Origin: Loripinus fragilis | Taxonomy: Eukaryota > Mollusca > Bivalvia > Lucinida > Lucinidae | Length of the DNA stretch: 64,000 bases | Assembly: GCA_964019695.1 (NCBI GenBank) | Contig: OZ026518.1 | Location: forward strand, 76,935,912-76,999,911 | Direction of reading: 5' to 3' | Part shown: positions 47,029-58,268 of the stretch, piece after piece | Numbering within the stretch: position 1 is the stretch's first letter | Layout of the letters: each line of letters starts with the position of its first letter | The notes under the pieces: model-generated | The model's input: the letters and a program-made list of their open reading frames with translations, nothing else | Database searches by the model: none | Told to the model about the DNA's origin: nothing | Made by a program: the position numbers and the translations under genes

Positions 47029-48413
47029 GAATTACGGACAACTCGGACCAAAACCAACTCGGCCCATGTCAACTCGGCCCACATAAAACTCGGCCCATGC
47101 CAACCGGCCCAAGTTTATAAGACAACTCGGCCCAAATTCATAAGACAACTCGACCCGTATATTTTTGAAGTACATACGAGTTGCATGCTCATGTAGTATA
47201 CATGTATAAGCAGTGGCGGATATAGTTTGGGTTCAAGGGGTTCCCCCTCCATGCCCCCCCCCCCCTCCGTTTTTAGATATCCTATGAAAATGAAATAATT
47301 TGGTCTCGATGGGACCAAATTATTTCATTTTCATATGACACGCGCATGTATGCCTCGACATGCACGCGGATGTATGTTTTGACATTATCTCTGTACATGA
47401 TTATGCATGTTTTAAATAACCCTGTAACCTGTATGTCTTTTAGTTTGCCGCCTATACATGTACATGTATGTCTATCCGTCTGCCTGTGCATGAACATTCA
47501 TGTGCCTGTCTGTACATGCGTATGTGTATGTACTTACGCACTTACGTATGTATTGGTCCCATGTGCGGATCCTGTATTCTGGCCATCCATTGAAAATTGT
47601 AAACTGATCAATTTAGGAGATTAGCATGTTTGGACGAAGTGTCAATTGATGCATGTTCAGATGACGGCATTTTTGTTCTTCCAGAGGCATTCGAAATTCC
47701 ATTAAATTTTTCCTTTTGTTTTTTAATTGTTTCATTACAAGCAATCTCTTTTTCGTCACTTATCTTTGAAACTCATTTACGAATGTCAAAGTGTTCATAA
47801 TGTCTGAAGTGTTGTTACTTATCCCATCGACGAGCAGATAATGATCAGACGAGCCTGCGCATACGCGCAGTCTCGTGAGAGCCGTCGCAGAGTATGGAAA
47901 TATGGATTTATGCTTTTAGCCTCGCACCATTTTTTTTCACATTTTAATATGTAATTTGGCAAACAGTGAAGACCCAGAAGAAAGAAATGCCGCATGATGC
48001 GTCATTTCATGAGGGTCCACACTGCTTGCTAGTACCTAGACGGTCTTTTGAGAGATAAAAAGGAATTAGGCCTATAGTATGCTCAGACCAGTTAGGTTGC
48101 GAATTTACGTGTATGCTCATTTGAACGTGCAGTATATTGACTATAACAGCGTGGCCTCTTACGACACTTGTCATTTGTGTCTGCGCTGTTAACGTTGATA
48201 AAATTCAGTATGCACAAACGGGTAAGGATACTTGCTTCTTAGGCTAACGTGAAGGGGCGAATTTTTCAGTCACATACTTCAATCCCTCTAAAATGTGGGA
48301 CGAGTTGTCTATTTATAAAACTTAAATTGGGCCGAGTTGACATGGGCCGAGTTTTGCATCTTGGGCCGAGTTGGCATGGACCGAGTTGGTTTTGGGCCGA
48401 GTTGTCCTGCACC
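47029..48413. mobile_element. Array-terminated TIR element B, ~1.4 kb
   Basis: The left end (47029-47160) has seven units of the type CAACTCGGCCCA; the right end (48326-48413) has about five in inverse orientation (GGGCCGAGTTGAC). The outermost shared inverted word is GGACAACTCGG / CCGAGTTGTCC. It sits in repeat R4 between GA-runs, so an 8-bp GAGAGAGA duplication is possible but not provable. The AT-rich interior has a perfect 22-bp hairpin at 47287-47336 and no transposase frame. Confidence 0.8.
47286..47337. repeat. Perfect 22-bp-arm hairpin inside element B
   Basis: ATGAAAATGAAATAATTTGG with TC is exactly inverted after a six-base loop (TCGATG). Confidence 0.9.
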
Positions 48414-48570
48414 CGAGAGAGAGAGAGCTGGCTGCTTTACTTAAATTGTCTTACTAATGTCTTGTGACTGATATTGTTCTGTGACTCTTCCGCATGGTGC
48501 CGTCGGTTGGTCTGCAGTGTGTGATTGTGGTGTTTCCTGATCATACTGCTCACATACTTTTTTCTTTAGC
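48414..48570 (+). repeat. Dispersed repeat R4, right half
   Basis: AGCTGGCTGCTTTACTTAAA, GGTTGGTCTGCAGTGTGTGA and TTTCCTGATCATACTGCTCA continue R4; 49215-49375 and 59165-59295 are uninterrupted copies of the same block. Confidence 0.7.
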
Positions 48571-48644
48571 TCTGACTGGCTGTGAGTTCTTTGCTATGTT
48601 AATTGGTGTATTCGTTTTCCTGTGTGATACATAGCTTGTAATGA

Positions 48645-48700
48645 AAGTAAGTAAGGGTGCAAAGATCAGGAATCGATACAATCAAGTACCACACATTTTT
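48645..48700 (-). repeat. Fragment of repeat R1
   Basis: GCAAAGATCAGGAATCGATA with 'caatcaagtaccacac' is the inverse of 6850-6890. Confidence 0.6.
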
Positions 48701-49041
48701 TTCTTGTTTTGACAACAACAGAATCTATCTAGCGAAGATTTGACGAGTAAAATGAATTTAAATAGTCAAATAAGATTTTTACCATTCCTCTCATAAACTT
48801 TTGCACAACAATTTATAGCATGGGTTTTAAGAAGTTAACCATGAATTTGTTCGTCCTGTGACGGTCGCACAAGAGAATCACAGTGTGTACGACAGTTTGA
48901 TACAAGCAATATTATAGACAAATATTCCTTACTCCTCATCAAACCAAGACGACAGCGGAAAACATCCCCACATGACTGATTTGGGAACTGTTGACTGGGA
49001 CGTAAAGCATTAACACAAACAAACATTGTACTACGTTTCAA

Positions 49042-49185
49042 CCACATTGATAGCTCAGTTGGTAGAGCGTCCGCTTTCGGAGTGGGTGGTCCTTGGTTCG
49101 AATCCGGGCCACATCATACCGAAGGTGTAAAAATGGTACTAGCAGCTCCCTTGCAGCAATGCTGACGCTCGCATAATAAGGAATG
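49042..49185 (+). mobile_element. Third tRNA-derived SINE head
   Basis: TGATAGCTCAGTTGGTAGAG is a textbook A box and GGTTCGAATCC a perfect B box. The T and anticodon arms can fold (anticodon would read TCG), but the 7-bp acceptor stem does not pair, so this is not a functional tRNA. A body with GCAGCTCCCTTGCAGC follows. Confidence 0.65.
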
Positions 49186-49189
49186 TTCT

Positions 49190-49375
49190 TTGTTTTGCTG
49201 TGCGTTACATTGTGTCCGTTATAGTTTTGCAATCATCTCAATGGGAAATAGAGAGTTGGTTGCTTTGCTTTGTTTGTCTTCCTGGTGTCTCGTGTTTGTT
49301 GTGTTGCTCTTCCTCACCACGCCACGGGTTTGTCTGCAGTTTGTGATTGTGTTTTTTCCTGATCATACTCACTTA
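49190..49375 (+). repeat. Dispersed repeat R4, uninterrupted copy
   Basis: GTTTTGCAATCATCTCAATG, 'agagttggttgctttg', GGGTTTGTCTGCAGTTTGTG and TTTTCCTGATCATACTC. It shows the empty site of element B. Confidence 0.7.
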
Positions 49376-49449
49376 CTATTTTGTGCTAGAAAGCTTGTTC
49401 CCCTGAAGCTGCGGCACCTTGTTGAACTTGTACTCCCAAGGAAACTAAG

Positions 49450-51190
49450 CTCTCCAGCAATGCAAAGCATTACAATATTAGTCTCTGGTGTATCTAAGCA
49501 GATTCTTGAGTTAGGGAAAGCAGCAGGCCCAGACAATATTTCTCCTCGCATTCTCAAGGAACTTCACAACGAAAAAGCTCTCATTCTTACAGATATTTTC
49601 AATACATCTCTCTCTGAAAGCATTGTCCAGACGTTTTGAAAAATGCAGATGTAACATCTACAAAAAGGTCCTAAATGTGAACCGGAAATCTACCGCCCGA
49701 TCTCACTAACTTGTATCTGTTGCAAGGTCTTAGAAAATATTATCACTTCAATGTCCTATCTCATCCAAAACAATCTTCTATTTCACAACCTGCATGGGTT
49801 TAGGAGCAGGGTCCATTGTGAGACCCAGCTAATCCAGTTCTCTAAGGACCTGCATGACACATTGAACCAAGGAGGACAGACTGATGTCATAGCCATGTAC
49901 TTCAGCAAGGCATTTGATAAAGTTGACCAGCAAAGGCTTCTGCTGAAGCTCCATCGACAGGGTATAAACACAATTGTGATTGCATGGATTAAGTCCTTCT
50001 TAACGGGTAGAGCGAAAAGTCTGATGCCTGTCCAGTGTTGCCTGGCTTGCCACAGGGATCCGTGCTTGGGCCCTGCCTGTTTCTCATGAACATTAACAAC
50101 ATGCCAGACTCAATCAAAAGCAACATCAGGCTGTTTGCCGACAACACCATCATGTACATTACCATTACAAATCACTTAGACTGTCAAGCCCTACAATCAG
50201 ACCTTACCATTCTCGAATCCTTGGAGAGTGAATGGCTTATGGCCTTCAATCCTGAGAAGTGTGAAGTCATTAGGATCACAAAAAAGAAGAAAAACAGTAC
50301 TTTTTGACTATAAGCTTCATGGTATCACACGTCAACGTACAAAAAAAATATCTCGTGCATCCAAATCTCAGATGATTTAGCATGGAGCAAACACATCAAT
50401 CAGATGACTACTAAAGGCAACAATACTTTGAAATTATTAAAAGGAACATCCAAACAAATATCTGCAAAATTAAAGAGACAGTCTATAAAACTTATGCCAG
50501 GCCTTTATTAGAATATTCAGCAACAGTCTGGGATCCCTGGCAAAAAAAAATACATCAATCAAATAGAAATGGTAAATCACAGAGCTGTCCGCTTCATCTT
50601 CAACGACTATAATTTTACCAGTAGTGTTTCCTCCATGCTAAACCAACTGACACTGCCCACTCTAGAGAAACGCAGAAAAATTGCCTCTCTGAGTATGTTC
50701 TATTGTCTAGTAAGAATTCAATTTCCTGATTATCTAGAACCAACTCTAAGAAATCGATTTTCCATCCCGTACTCAAGGATTGATGCACACAGGCATTCAT
50801 TCTCCCCAAGAACCGCAAGACTATGGAACGACCTACCCCTGCCTGAAAGTATTCTGAGCTGGAATTGATTAAATAATACCTTCACTAAAGCTCCCACAAC
50901 ACCAATCATTCATCAGTATCATAATAATCATTCACGCATAATATCATCTACCATATATTTTAGCCGTGTCAGTCTCACTTATTTCGTATTCTAATCAATT
51001 ATTGTTTAGAGGGGGAATCTAAACAATAAATGATTATAGTACGAAATTAGTTGAAATTCCAATTTTCCTTTTTATCTATACATCTTTATTGATTGTCCTT
51101 TTCATGTTATATTCTGATTATTTTGACTAAAAAAATATTACCATTTTCACGCTCATTCTAGATGTGTTTGGAGTATCCGGCAGATACAGA
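49450..51190 (+). pseudogene. LINE-B ORF2 3' part and 3' UTR (broken copy)
   Basis: Ordered RT fragments: KAAGPDNISPRILKELHN, EIYRPISLTC, NNLLFHNLHGFRSRVHCETQ, MYFSKAFDKVDQQRLLLKLH, then LFADNTIMYITITNHLDCQA, in which the catalytic FADD has become FADN. Several frame shifts and stops occur (for example after KSLMPVQ and at KKKKNSTF). The 3' end is GTTTGGAGTATCCGGCAGAT plus 'acaga', identical in form to the copy ending at 55437. Confidence 0.85.
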
Positions 51191-51235
51191 GTAAGGCAGT
51201 TATAAAGTATTTGTAAAGATAATGTTCAAAAAAGG

Positions 51236-51881
51236 TTTTGCTGAGGCCTTTGACAAGGTTCCACACAGGAGGCTATTACACAAATTGGAATATTATGGGA
51301 TTAGAGGATCCACCCACAAGTGGATCAACTCATGGCTCTCTGGGCGCACTCAACAAGTTGTTTTAGATGGCCAAGCCTCAGATCCAGTCCCAGTGCTATC
51401 CGGTGTGCCTCAGTGATCGGTCCTAGGTCCGGTCCTGTTCCTCATCTTCATAAACGATTAGTCGGATAACAACAGGTCTTCTGTTCGCCTGTTTGCAGAC
51501 GATTGTGTCCTGTATAGGATTATACATTCACTTCAGGATTGTTTGACCTTGCAAGAAGACCTCACCAGCTTAGGACAGTGGGAAGCCGACTGGCAAATGA
51601 AATTTAACGTAGCCAAATGTCACTCAATGAGAGTGACTCGGCATCAGCATCACAATCAAATTCTTTTCGACTGCTCACTACACAATCAATTTTTGGAAAA
51701 TGTTCAGTCGACAAAATACCTTGGTATCACCATTATAGATAACATGGATTGGGGTCAGCATGTATCAGAAATCTCTTCTAAAGCAACTAAGACACTTGGT
51801 TTCCTTCGCAGGAATTTGGCTTTTGCACCTAGGAATACAAAGGAAGTTGCATACAAAACTTTGGTTCGGCCTAAACTAGAG
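51236..51881 (+). pseudogene. LINE-C ORF2, RT part, left of element A
   Basis: It reads AEAFDKVPHRRLLHKLEYYG, SGRTQQVVLDGQASDPVPVL, SGVPQ followed by an in-frame stop, then RLFADDCVLYRII and KYLGITIIDNMDWGQHVSEI. The frame reaches VRPKLE at 51881 and is cut exactly there by element A. It is a different family from LINE-B. Confidence 0.85.
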
Positions 51882-53247
51882 GAATCCGGGTCGTTTCGCC
51901 CCAGATCCAGTTCGCCCCCTAGACGTTTCGCCCCAGCGGCGTTTCGCCCCCGGTCGTTTCGCCCCTGGCCGTTTCGACCCCCTAATCGTTTCGCCCCAAG
52001 AAGAAATATCAACCTATTTTGTTGAAATCTATGTGAATAGTTTGTGCAAATATATTTGCAATGTTTTACGCCAGTAGTAATGTAGTTTAACAGTTAAAAT
52101 CTTCAACTCTTTTGGCTGGATGAAGATTATGTGCACGTTCTTTTTCTCCCATAAAGCTATTGTGCCGGTTCATGAGAATGCATTTCAACGGCGGGCCGAT
52201 AGTGGCACAAGATTGGATGCTGGCGTGATTCCTATGTTTTCAGCCAATGCATGGTATATTTTCCGTACCTAACACTTTTTGAGATTATAACTTGGGTGGA
52301 AATTGAACTCCAAAATGTTGATACGGATGACATATCGCATATTGCCACACGTCATGACTGTCTACACTGCCTGTCATGATATACATAAAATTACTGAAAT
52401 ACTTTATTTAAACACTAGCGAGTCGTGATAAACATTGTAGAAACGGAGGACATACCGCACAAACGTACGTTCACCGACGAAGTCAAAGCACGTCACCGAC
52501 ATATCGAAGTCTAATTGATCAATAAAATTTTAATTGCAGCTGATTGATTGGTGTGTGTTTTCGACACCCTAGTCTTAATCCCATTAATGACTCACAGATT
52601 AAAGATTATCCGGCCGCACACTTACTTTAATTAGAGACAATTAATGTCCAATTACTTTAGCTGGTTGATCAGTCCCTTTTCTTAATGCAATGAGCAGAGC
52701 GCTGCCACCCTGCGTATTGGCGCAGAAGTGAAGGGAATATAAACTTATTTTATTAGTAGGCCTATTATTTGGTAAGGATTGCATTTTGTTATCACGGTTT
52801 ATCCTAGTCATGCTTATTACATTTATGCACTACACTCCTCCCAAACTTTTTTCATGGACACCTGCACCCTCGAGCCTGCACCATACCAATTATCAGGTAA
52901 TAATTTATAGCAGTGTGGATCCTGATCAGATGGCTTTTGATATGCAAAAAGAGATAGATCTGGGTTCCACAAGGCTTAATTGCTATTATTATTACTGAAG
53001 CGTGTTCATTGTTAAAATTAAATTATTATCATATTTTAATAATGCTTAAAATATCTTGATGAAGTGTATAAGATTTTAAAGGGGTTAAAAAATAGAGGGG
53101 CGAAACGACTAGGGTAAAAAAATAAAGTGGGGCGAAACGACTAGGGTGTAGGGGCGAAACGTTTAGGCATCAAATTTGGGGCGAAACGACCAGGGGCGAA
53201 ACGACTAGGGGCGAACTGGTCTTGGGGCGGCGAAACGACTTGTTACC
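51882..53247. mobile_element. Array-terminated TIR element A, 1366 bp, 8-bp TSD
   Basis: AACTAGAG flanks it exactly (51874-51881 and 53248-53255). The left 125 bases hold seven units of the type CGTTTCGCCCC separated by 4-8 variable bases. The right ~155 bases hold seven inverted units (GGGGCGAAACGACT). The outermost nine bases (GAATCCGGG; inverse of right GGTAACAAG) do not pair. The 1.1-kb interior is AT-rich, non-coding and includes a fold-back at 52150-52235. Removing it with one duplication restores the LINE-C frame (PKLEYAAH). Confidence 0.9.
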
Positions 53248-53800
53248 AACTAGAGTATGCAGCACACATTTGCCCCCCTCACTCGAAACTTCAGATTAAT
53301 CAGATTGAGAAAGATCAGAGGACAGCAGCCCGCTGGATCTGCAGGAGATGGCAAAACACAAGTAGTGTCGGCGAAATGCTTGATGAGCTTGAGTGGCCAT
53401 CTCTTGAGGCCTGGAGGGACCAGTCCTCCTTGCTTCTCTTTCACAAGATTCATTGTGGAGCAGTGTCTATTGAAAAAGACAAGTATATGACCCCTGCTCA
53501 CAGTTTGAAAACTACCAGGTCATCACTTAGTGCTCAATACCGCAGATACCAGACATACAGTGATGCCCTGAAGAATTCCCTTTTCCCCCGAACTGCCTCC
53601 TTCTGTGGCAAATACCCAGTCCACAGAGGAGTTTAGGGCACTCCTTATTTAAACAAAAATTCAGCCAAAAGTTTTTGTGTTTTTTTTTGTGTTGTTTTTT
53701 GTGTTGTTTTTGTTTTTTATTTTATCAAAATTTTCAAATTCGCACTCCCTGGTGTAATGCTCATGTATGAGCGAACCAGTAGAGATAGAAAGAAAGAAAA
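53248..53800 (+). pseudogene. LINE-C ORF2, C-terminus and 3' UTR, right of element A
   Basis: LEYAAHICPPHSKL-type sequence, then INQIEKDQRTAARWICRR, MLDELEWPSLEAWRDQSS and a stop after YPVHRGV. The 3' UTR has TTCGCACTCCCTGGTGTAAT and ends in a 'gaaagaaagaaa' tail. The last word also ends the deleted copy at 56330-56690. Confidence 0.85.
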
Positions 53801-53930
53801 AGGGAGCGGGGATGGGGTAGTAAACTTTTGCTGACAGGAGTCATTCTCTCTACAACTAGTTCTAGTCAGATATCCGATGAGGTACCAGCTGAAAACTAAG
53901 AATATTCTTAGGCTAAGGTGACAGGGCCAA

Positions 53931-55437
53931 ATGTTCATTTATATGTCATATCATGACCAAAACAACCTTCTATTTCACAACCAGCATGGGTTTAGGAGTA
54001 GGGTCAGTTGTGAGACCCAGCTTATCCAGTTCACTCAGGACCTGTATGACACCTTGAACCAAGGAGGACAGACTGATGTCATAGTCATGGACTTCAGCAA
54101 GGCATTTGATAAAGTTGACCATCAAAGGCTCCTGCTGAAGCTCCATCGACTGGGCATAAACACAACTGTGATCACATGGATCAAGTCCTTCTTATCGGGC
54201 AGATCACAGAATGTGGTCCTCGACGGCGAAAAGTCTGGTGCCTGCCCAGTGCTGTCTGGGGTGCCTCAGGGATCCGTACTTGGGCCCTGCCTTTTTCTCA
54301 TGTACATAAACGACATGCCAGACTCAATCAAAAGCAACATCAGGCTGTTTGCCGACGACACCATCATGTATCTTACCATCACAAATCATTCAGACTGTCA
54401 AGCCCTACAATCAGACCTTACCACTCTCGAATCCTGGGAGAGTGAATGGCTTATGGCATTCAATCCTGAGAAGTGTGAAGTCATTAGGATCACAAAAAAG
54501 AAAAAAACAGTACTTTTTGACTATAAGCTTCATGGTATCACACTTCAACTTACAAAAAATGCAAAATATCTTGGCATCCAAATCTCAGATGATTTAACAT
54601 GGAGCAAACACATCAATCAGATGACTACTAAAAGTAACAACACTTTGAAATTTATTAAAAGGAATATCCAAACAAATATCCACAAAATTAAAGAGACAGC
54701 TTACAAAACTTATGTCAGGCCTTTATTAGAATATTCGGCAACAGTCTGGGATCCCTGGCAAAAGAAATACATCAATCAAATAGAAATGGTACAACACAGA
54801 GCTGTCCGCTACATCTTCAATGATTATAACTTCACCAGTAGTGTTTCCTCCATGCTAAACCAACTGGCACTGCCCACTCTAGAGAAACGCAGAAAAATTG
54901 CCTCTCTGAGTATGTTTTACAAGATCAATCATGGCCTAGTAAGAATTAAATTTCCTGACTATATCAAACCAACTTTACGAAATCGATTTTCCATCCCGTA
55001 TTCAAGGATTGATGCACACAGACATTCAATCTTCCCAAGAACCGCAAGACTATGGAATGACCTACCCCCCGACTTGATCAACTGTCCAGCCCTGGAAACA
55101 TTCCGAGCTGGAATCGATCAATACCTCCACTAAAGCTTTCACAACACCAATCATCATCCATCATCATCATTATCATCATCACCATCATCATTCACGCATA
55201 ATATCATCTACCACATAAAACTTTTAGTTGTGCCAGTCTCGCAGTATGTCCCCTTTTAAACAATAACGAATTGTAGTACGAAACTAGTTGAAATTTCAAA
55301 TTTTTATGTATTGTCAAGTTATCAATACATCTTAACATGTTATATTCTGATTATTTGGACTAAAAATTAATGCCATTTTCGCGCACACTCCACGTAATAC
55401 TCTTCTAGAGGTGTTTGGAGTATCCGGCAGATACAGA
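53931..55437 (+). mobile_element. LINE-B, 5'-truncated copy with a 400-codon intact RT frame
   Basis: The frame 53931-55133 encodes the RT from the fingers to the C-terminus: NNLLFHNQHGFRSRVSCETQ, MDFSKAFDKVDHQRLLLKLH, SGVPQGSVLGPCLFLMYIND, RLFADDTIMYLTIT with catalytic FADD, KYLGIQISDDLTWSKHINQM, RPLLEYSATVWDPWQKKYIN and LWNDLPPDLINCPALETFR. This is a non-LTR reverse transcriptase of the Jockey/CR1/L2 group. The endonuclease and first RT blocks are missing, so it is truncated at the 5' end, yet the remaining frame has no stop: a young insertion. A (TCA)n-like patch and 'gtttggagtatccggcagatacaga' form the 3' end. Confidence 0.9.
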
Positions 55438-55569
55438 TAAAATAACACAGGCAATGAAATCTCGGACGTACCAGGGAGCGCAGATTAATCTGAACATTTT
55501 ACACTCAACAATTTACCATTTTATTCCCAAAAGTTTGTCTACATGCTCTATGTATGTAACATCCCCATC

Positions 55570-55640
55570 CAAATAGGAACGGGGCGAGTTGACTCGAGGA
55601 TGAGTTGACCTAGGGGACGACTTGACCCGCAGCGACGTTA
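55570..55640 (+). repeat. Solo end of an array-terminated element
   Basis: GGGGCGAGTTGACTCG, GATGAGTTGACCTAG and GGGACGACTTGACCCG are three direct units resembling the right end of element B. No partner end was found nearby. Confidence 0.5.
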
Positions 55641-55649
55641 GAGAGCAGC

Positions 55650-55980
55650 CCTCTATAGCACGACTGTTATGCAGCTTTTACACGACATTTTTACCGCTAG
55701 TAAATCATCAAAAGCGTCTGGCCGACCTTGTTTCTAAAATAGTTTGTTGTAATTGACAACGACAATTTAATCAAAAATGTTTGACGTTGGTTTGAAAAAT
55801 GCCGGTGCTGCAATTGTTCTTGCTACATGTGACGACCAAAAGCATCCTCCAGAGCACATGACTGATGGGTAATCACTAAGATTCGCTCCCCCAAAACCGA
55901 GATAGGGTCCTTGGAGGCTTGGTAGATCTAGCTAAGATCTAAAATTGATTTTTATTTATATCCCATTTTGTTTTTATTGC
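55650..55980. other. No recognised feature
   Basis: No frame or repeat assigned. Confidence 0.4.
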
Positions 55981-56032
55981 AGTAAATGCTTAGTGTATGA
56001 GATAACAAAATGATAAACTGCGGTGCGTATAA

Positions 56033-56082
56033 TAACAGGAATGCACCGGAATGGGCCTCCATAACCGGAATGGATATCAAAA
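56033..56082 (+). repeat. Array of ggaatg units, possible left end of an ~8-kb element
   Basis: AACAGGAATGCACCGGAATG and GGCCTCCATAACCGGAATGG are the inverse of 63936-63986 at the window end (GGTCCATTCCAGTTATGGAG...CATTCCTGTT). Confidence 0.5.
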
Positions 56083-56171
56083 TTAATTTGTTTTATGCAA
56101 CTAAATTTAATATGAAATAGGTGCGACCTAACTGCAACCAACCAATGGTTTATAGCATTTGGCTTTAACGA

Positions 56172-56275
56172 TTCACCTGCTGGGAAAGGGCTGACCTCTT
56201 GGCTCTCGTTTGTGGTGTCTAACTGTTAGTTTATCACTGTCCCACTGGATTCCTGATCTTTGCACCCTTACTTAC
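56172..56275 (+). repeat. Repeat R1
   Basis: CACCTGCTGGGAAAGGGCTG, 'acctcttggctct' and GATTCCTGATCTTTGCACCC. Confidence 0.6.
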
Positions 56276-56329
56276 TTTGTGTAAGTGTACGACAAAATCC
56301 CCTGGACACCCCTGCTCATTTTAGTACAG

Positions 56330-56690
56330 GGAGACATAAAAAAGATAAAAAATGGTCATTTGTCAAATCTCTTAAAAAAGACGCGTTTGGGATCGCATCA
56401 CTCAGAGAAAATGAAATTCTTAAAACAGATACAAAGGAAAAAGCCAATATATGCTATAGGCAGTTCCAATCAGCCTTCACAGGCGAAGGCGACTCTGACC
56501 CGCCCTCTAAAGGGGCTAGTCCGTTCTCCCCCATGGGGGACATAACAGTTGACCCGAAAGGGGTCGCCAAGCTGTTGGACGAACTACATGTTTTTGTTTT
56601 TTTTTTCTTCAAAATTCCAAAAACCGCACTCCCTGGTGTAATGATCAAAATTTGATCGTGTTAGTACTATAAGAAAAAAAGAAATCGTGG
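56330..56690 (+). pseudogene. LINE-C copy with most of the RT deleted
   Basis: KKWSFVKSLKKDAFGIASLR, KANICYRQFQSAFTGEGDSD and ITVDPKGVAKLLDELHV are the linker between endonuclease and RT in LINE ORF2. At 56590 the frame passes straight into the LINE-C 3' UTR (CGCACTCCCTGGTGTAATGA), skipping the whole RT. Confidence 0.75.
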
Positions 56691-57224
56691 GACCCCCATG
56701 TTTTTGAAATGCTGCAAGCTCAAGATTTATTGGTGTTATTTTGGATTTTTGTGATACAGGCTGTTATTTGATTAAAAGGAGGTCCATGCAGGGAATCAAT
56801 GCATGAATAGTCAGTCTCCCATACGCGGAACCAGGATTTTTTTTTGATTTTTTTTTTGGTAGGGGGGGGGGGGGGGGGTATGGGGGAGGGTGGCTGCCTG
56901 AAAACAACCCTGACATTGTTTTAGTACTCAACTTTAATATTTTACATTTTACAGTTATAGAGAGGAGGTCCCGGATCCGTGCATGCCCCCATAGTTCCGA
57001 GAGGGTTATTCTAGGGGGTGGGGTATTCATATATTTTTATACATATGAATAGTCCCATAGCCCTCTTTGCAAAAAGTGGGAGTGCCGCCATACTAAAGAA
57101 TTTAGCCTCCTTCAAAATTGAGAGTCCCAGCACCAAAATTAGGGGTTCAGGACTGCCAATCAGCAGTTAGTGAGAGCTCTGACGATGCTATGTTCTTGCA
57201 CTTCTTTGTTAGTTCGCAGCTCAT

Positions 57225-57420
57225 GGCAGCGCAGTGGGTCAGTGGTAGAGTGTTTGAAACGAGACTACGGGCTGCCGCGGGTTCGAACCTCACAGGCGTC
57301 ACTGTGTTATGTCCTTGAGCAAGAACATTAATCCTAGCGTAGTACTGGTTCAACCCAGGAAGATCCGTCCGTAGATAACTGAAAGAGTGTTGATGGGACT
57401 TAAAGAATCAAACCAAACAA
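57225..57420 (+). mobile_element. tRNA-derived SINE with 14-bp TSD
   Basis: GGCAGCGCAGTGGGTCAGTG head, B box GGTTCGAACC, body 'ccttgagcaagaaca' and tail TTAAAGAATCAAACCAAACA. AGTTCGCAGCTCAT is present at 57211-57224 and 57421-57434. Confidence 0.92.
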
Positions 57421-57904
57421 AGTTCGCAGCTCATCCTCTTTAACTTTAACTTTTGTATAATAATTAATGAATTTTTACTTTCTGGTTTAAAACAATTACG
57501 AACTTGGGATAGTCCATTGTATGGAAAAAAGGGTGTCAGGTAAACTTTTCTAAAATATTTATTTTGTACCTGGAGCTCTTTTTTTACCATAGCAAACAGT
57601 GTAGACCCTGGTGAAATGCAGCATGATTTTGCTTTTCAATTTTGAATCTGGTCTTCTCTGTTTGTAAAAGTACTCCCGTTTAGCGGTTACAAAAGAGTTA
57701 TGCTTACCATGCACATTTCGTATCTCTGGTGGACACATATTAGCCCCTGTTCTTAAATATATTTTCGCATCTGCAGTTTCGTCATATGATTTTCCAGGGT
57801 GTCCGGACAAGTATTTCTAGGAAAGTTTATACATAATGCTTTGTTATTTTTCAGAGTGGATGGGGGTGTTCATGAATAGCCGTATATAACAATAGAAAAT
57901 ATAT

Positions 57905-58125
57905 GGGCCTCGATGCGACAAACAAGGTCTTATTAAGATTCAAATCAGCTTGCTCAGCTACGGTGACTAGCTGGGAAATTAAAATTTCGCTTGAAGCAAA
58001 TTCAGATATGATGCTTTCCAAAAGGCGAATAACAAAGGCGCAAATCGGACTGCGCCGGTTATCGCCTTTGCTGTTCGCACCCTCGGCCCAAAGACAAGTT
58101 TTCTTGCATTGAGGACCTTATGTTA
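57905..58125 (+). repeat. Fold-back H4
   Basis: GGGCCTCGATGCGACAAAC, AGCTACGGTGACTAGCTGG, CGCAAATCGGACTGCGCCGG and 'agacaagttttcttgcattgagg'. Confidence 0.65.
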
Positions 58126-58268
58126 ACACCATTACATGGCATGTTTTTGTTTAGATGGCCTCTAAATCCAGAGATCGAAGAGTAAGTTTTTGGGCACGCA
58201 AAACACGTATACGTCTATGAACGCACATCGGCTGATGGCTGGTGATCTTTGGTAGAATGCATAGACTC

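Noticed and set aside
49042..49114. Functional tRNA gene with perfect A and B boxes
   Set aside because: The acceptor stem does not pair and a SINE-like body follows.
53931..55133. 400-aa frame as a host gene
   Set aside because: All motifs are those of a non-LTR reverse transcriptase, and a second decayed copy shares its 3' end.
56815..57000. Fourth CATGYGCGGATCC MITE
   Set aside because: Only fragments of the ends (ACGCGGAACCAGG; CCGGATCCGTGCATG) and a G-run are present; too degraded to place boundaries.
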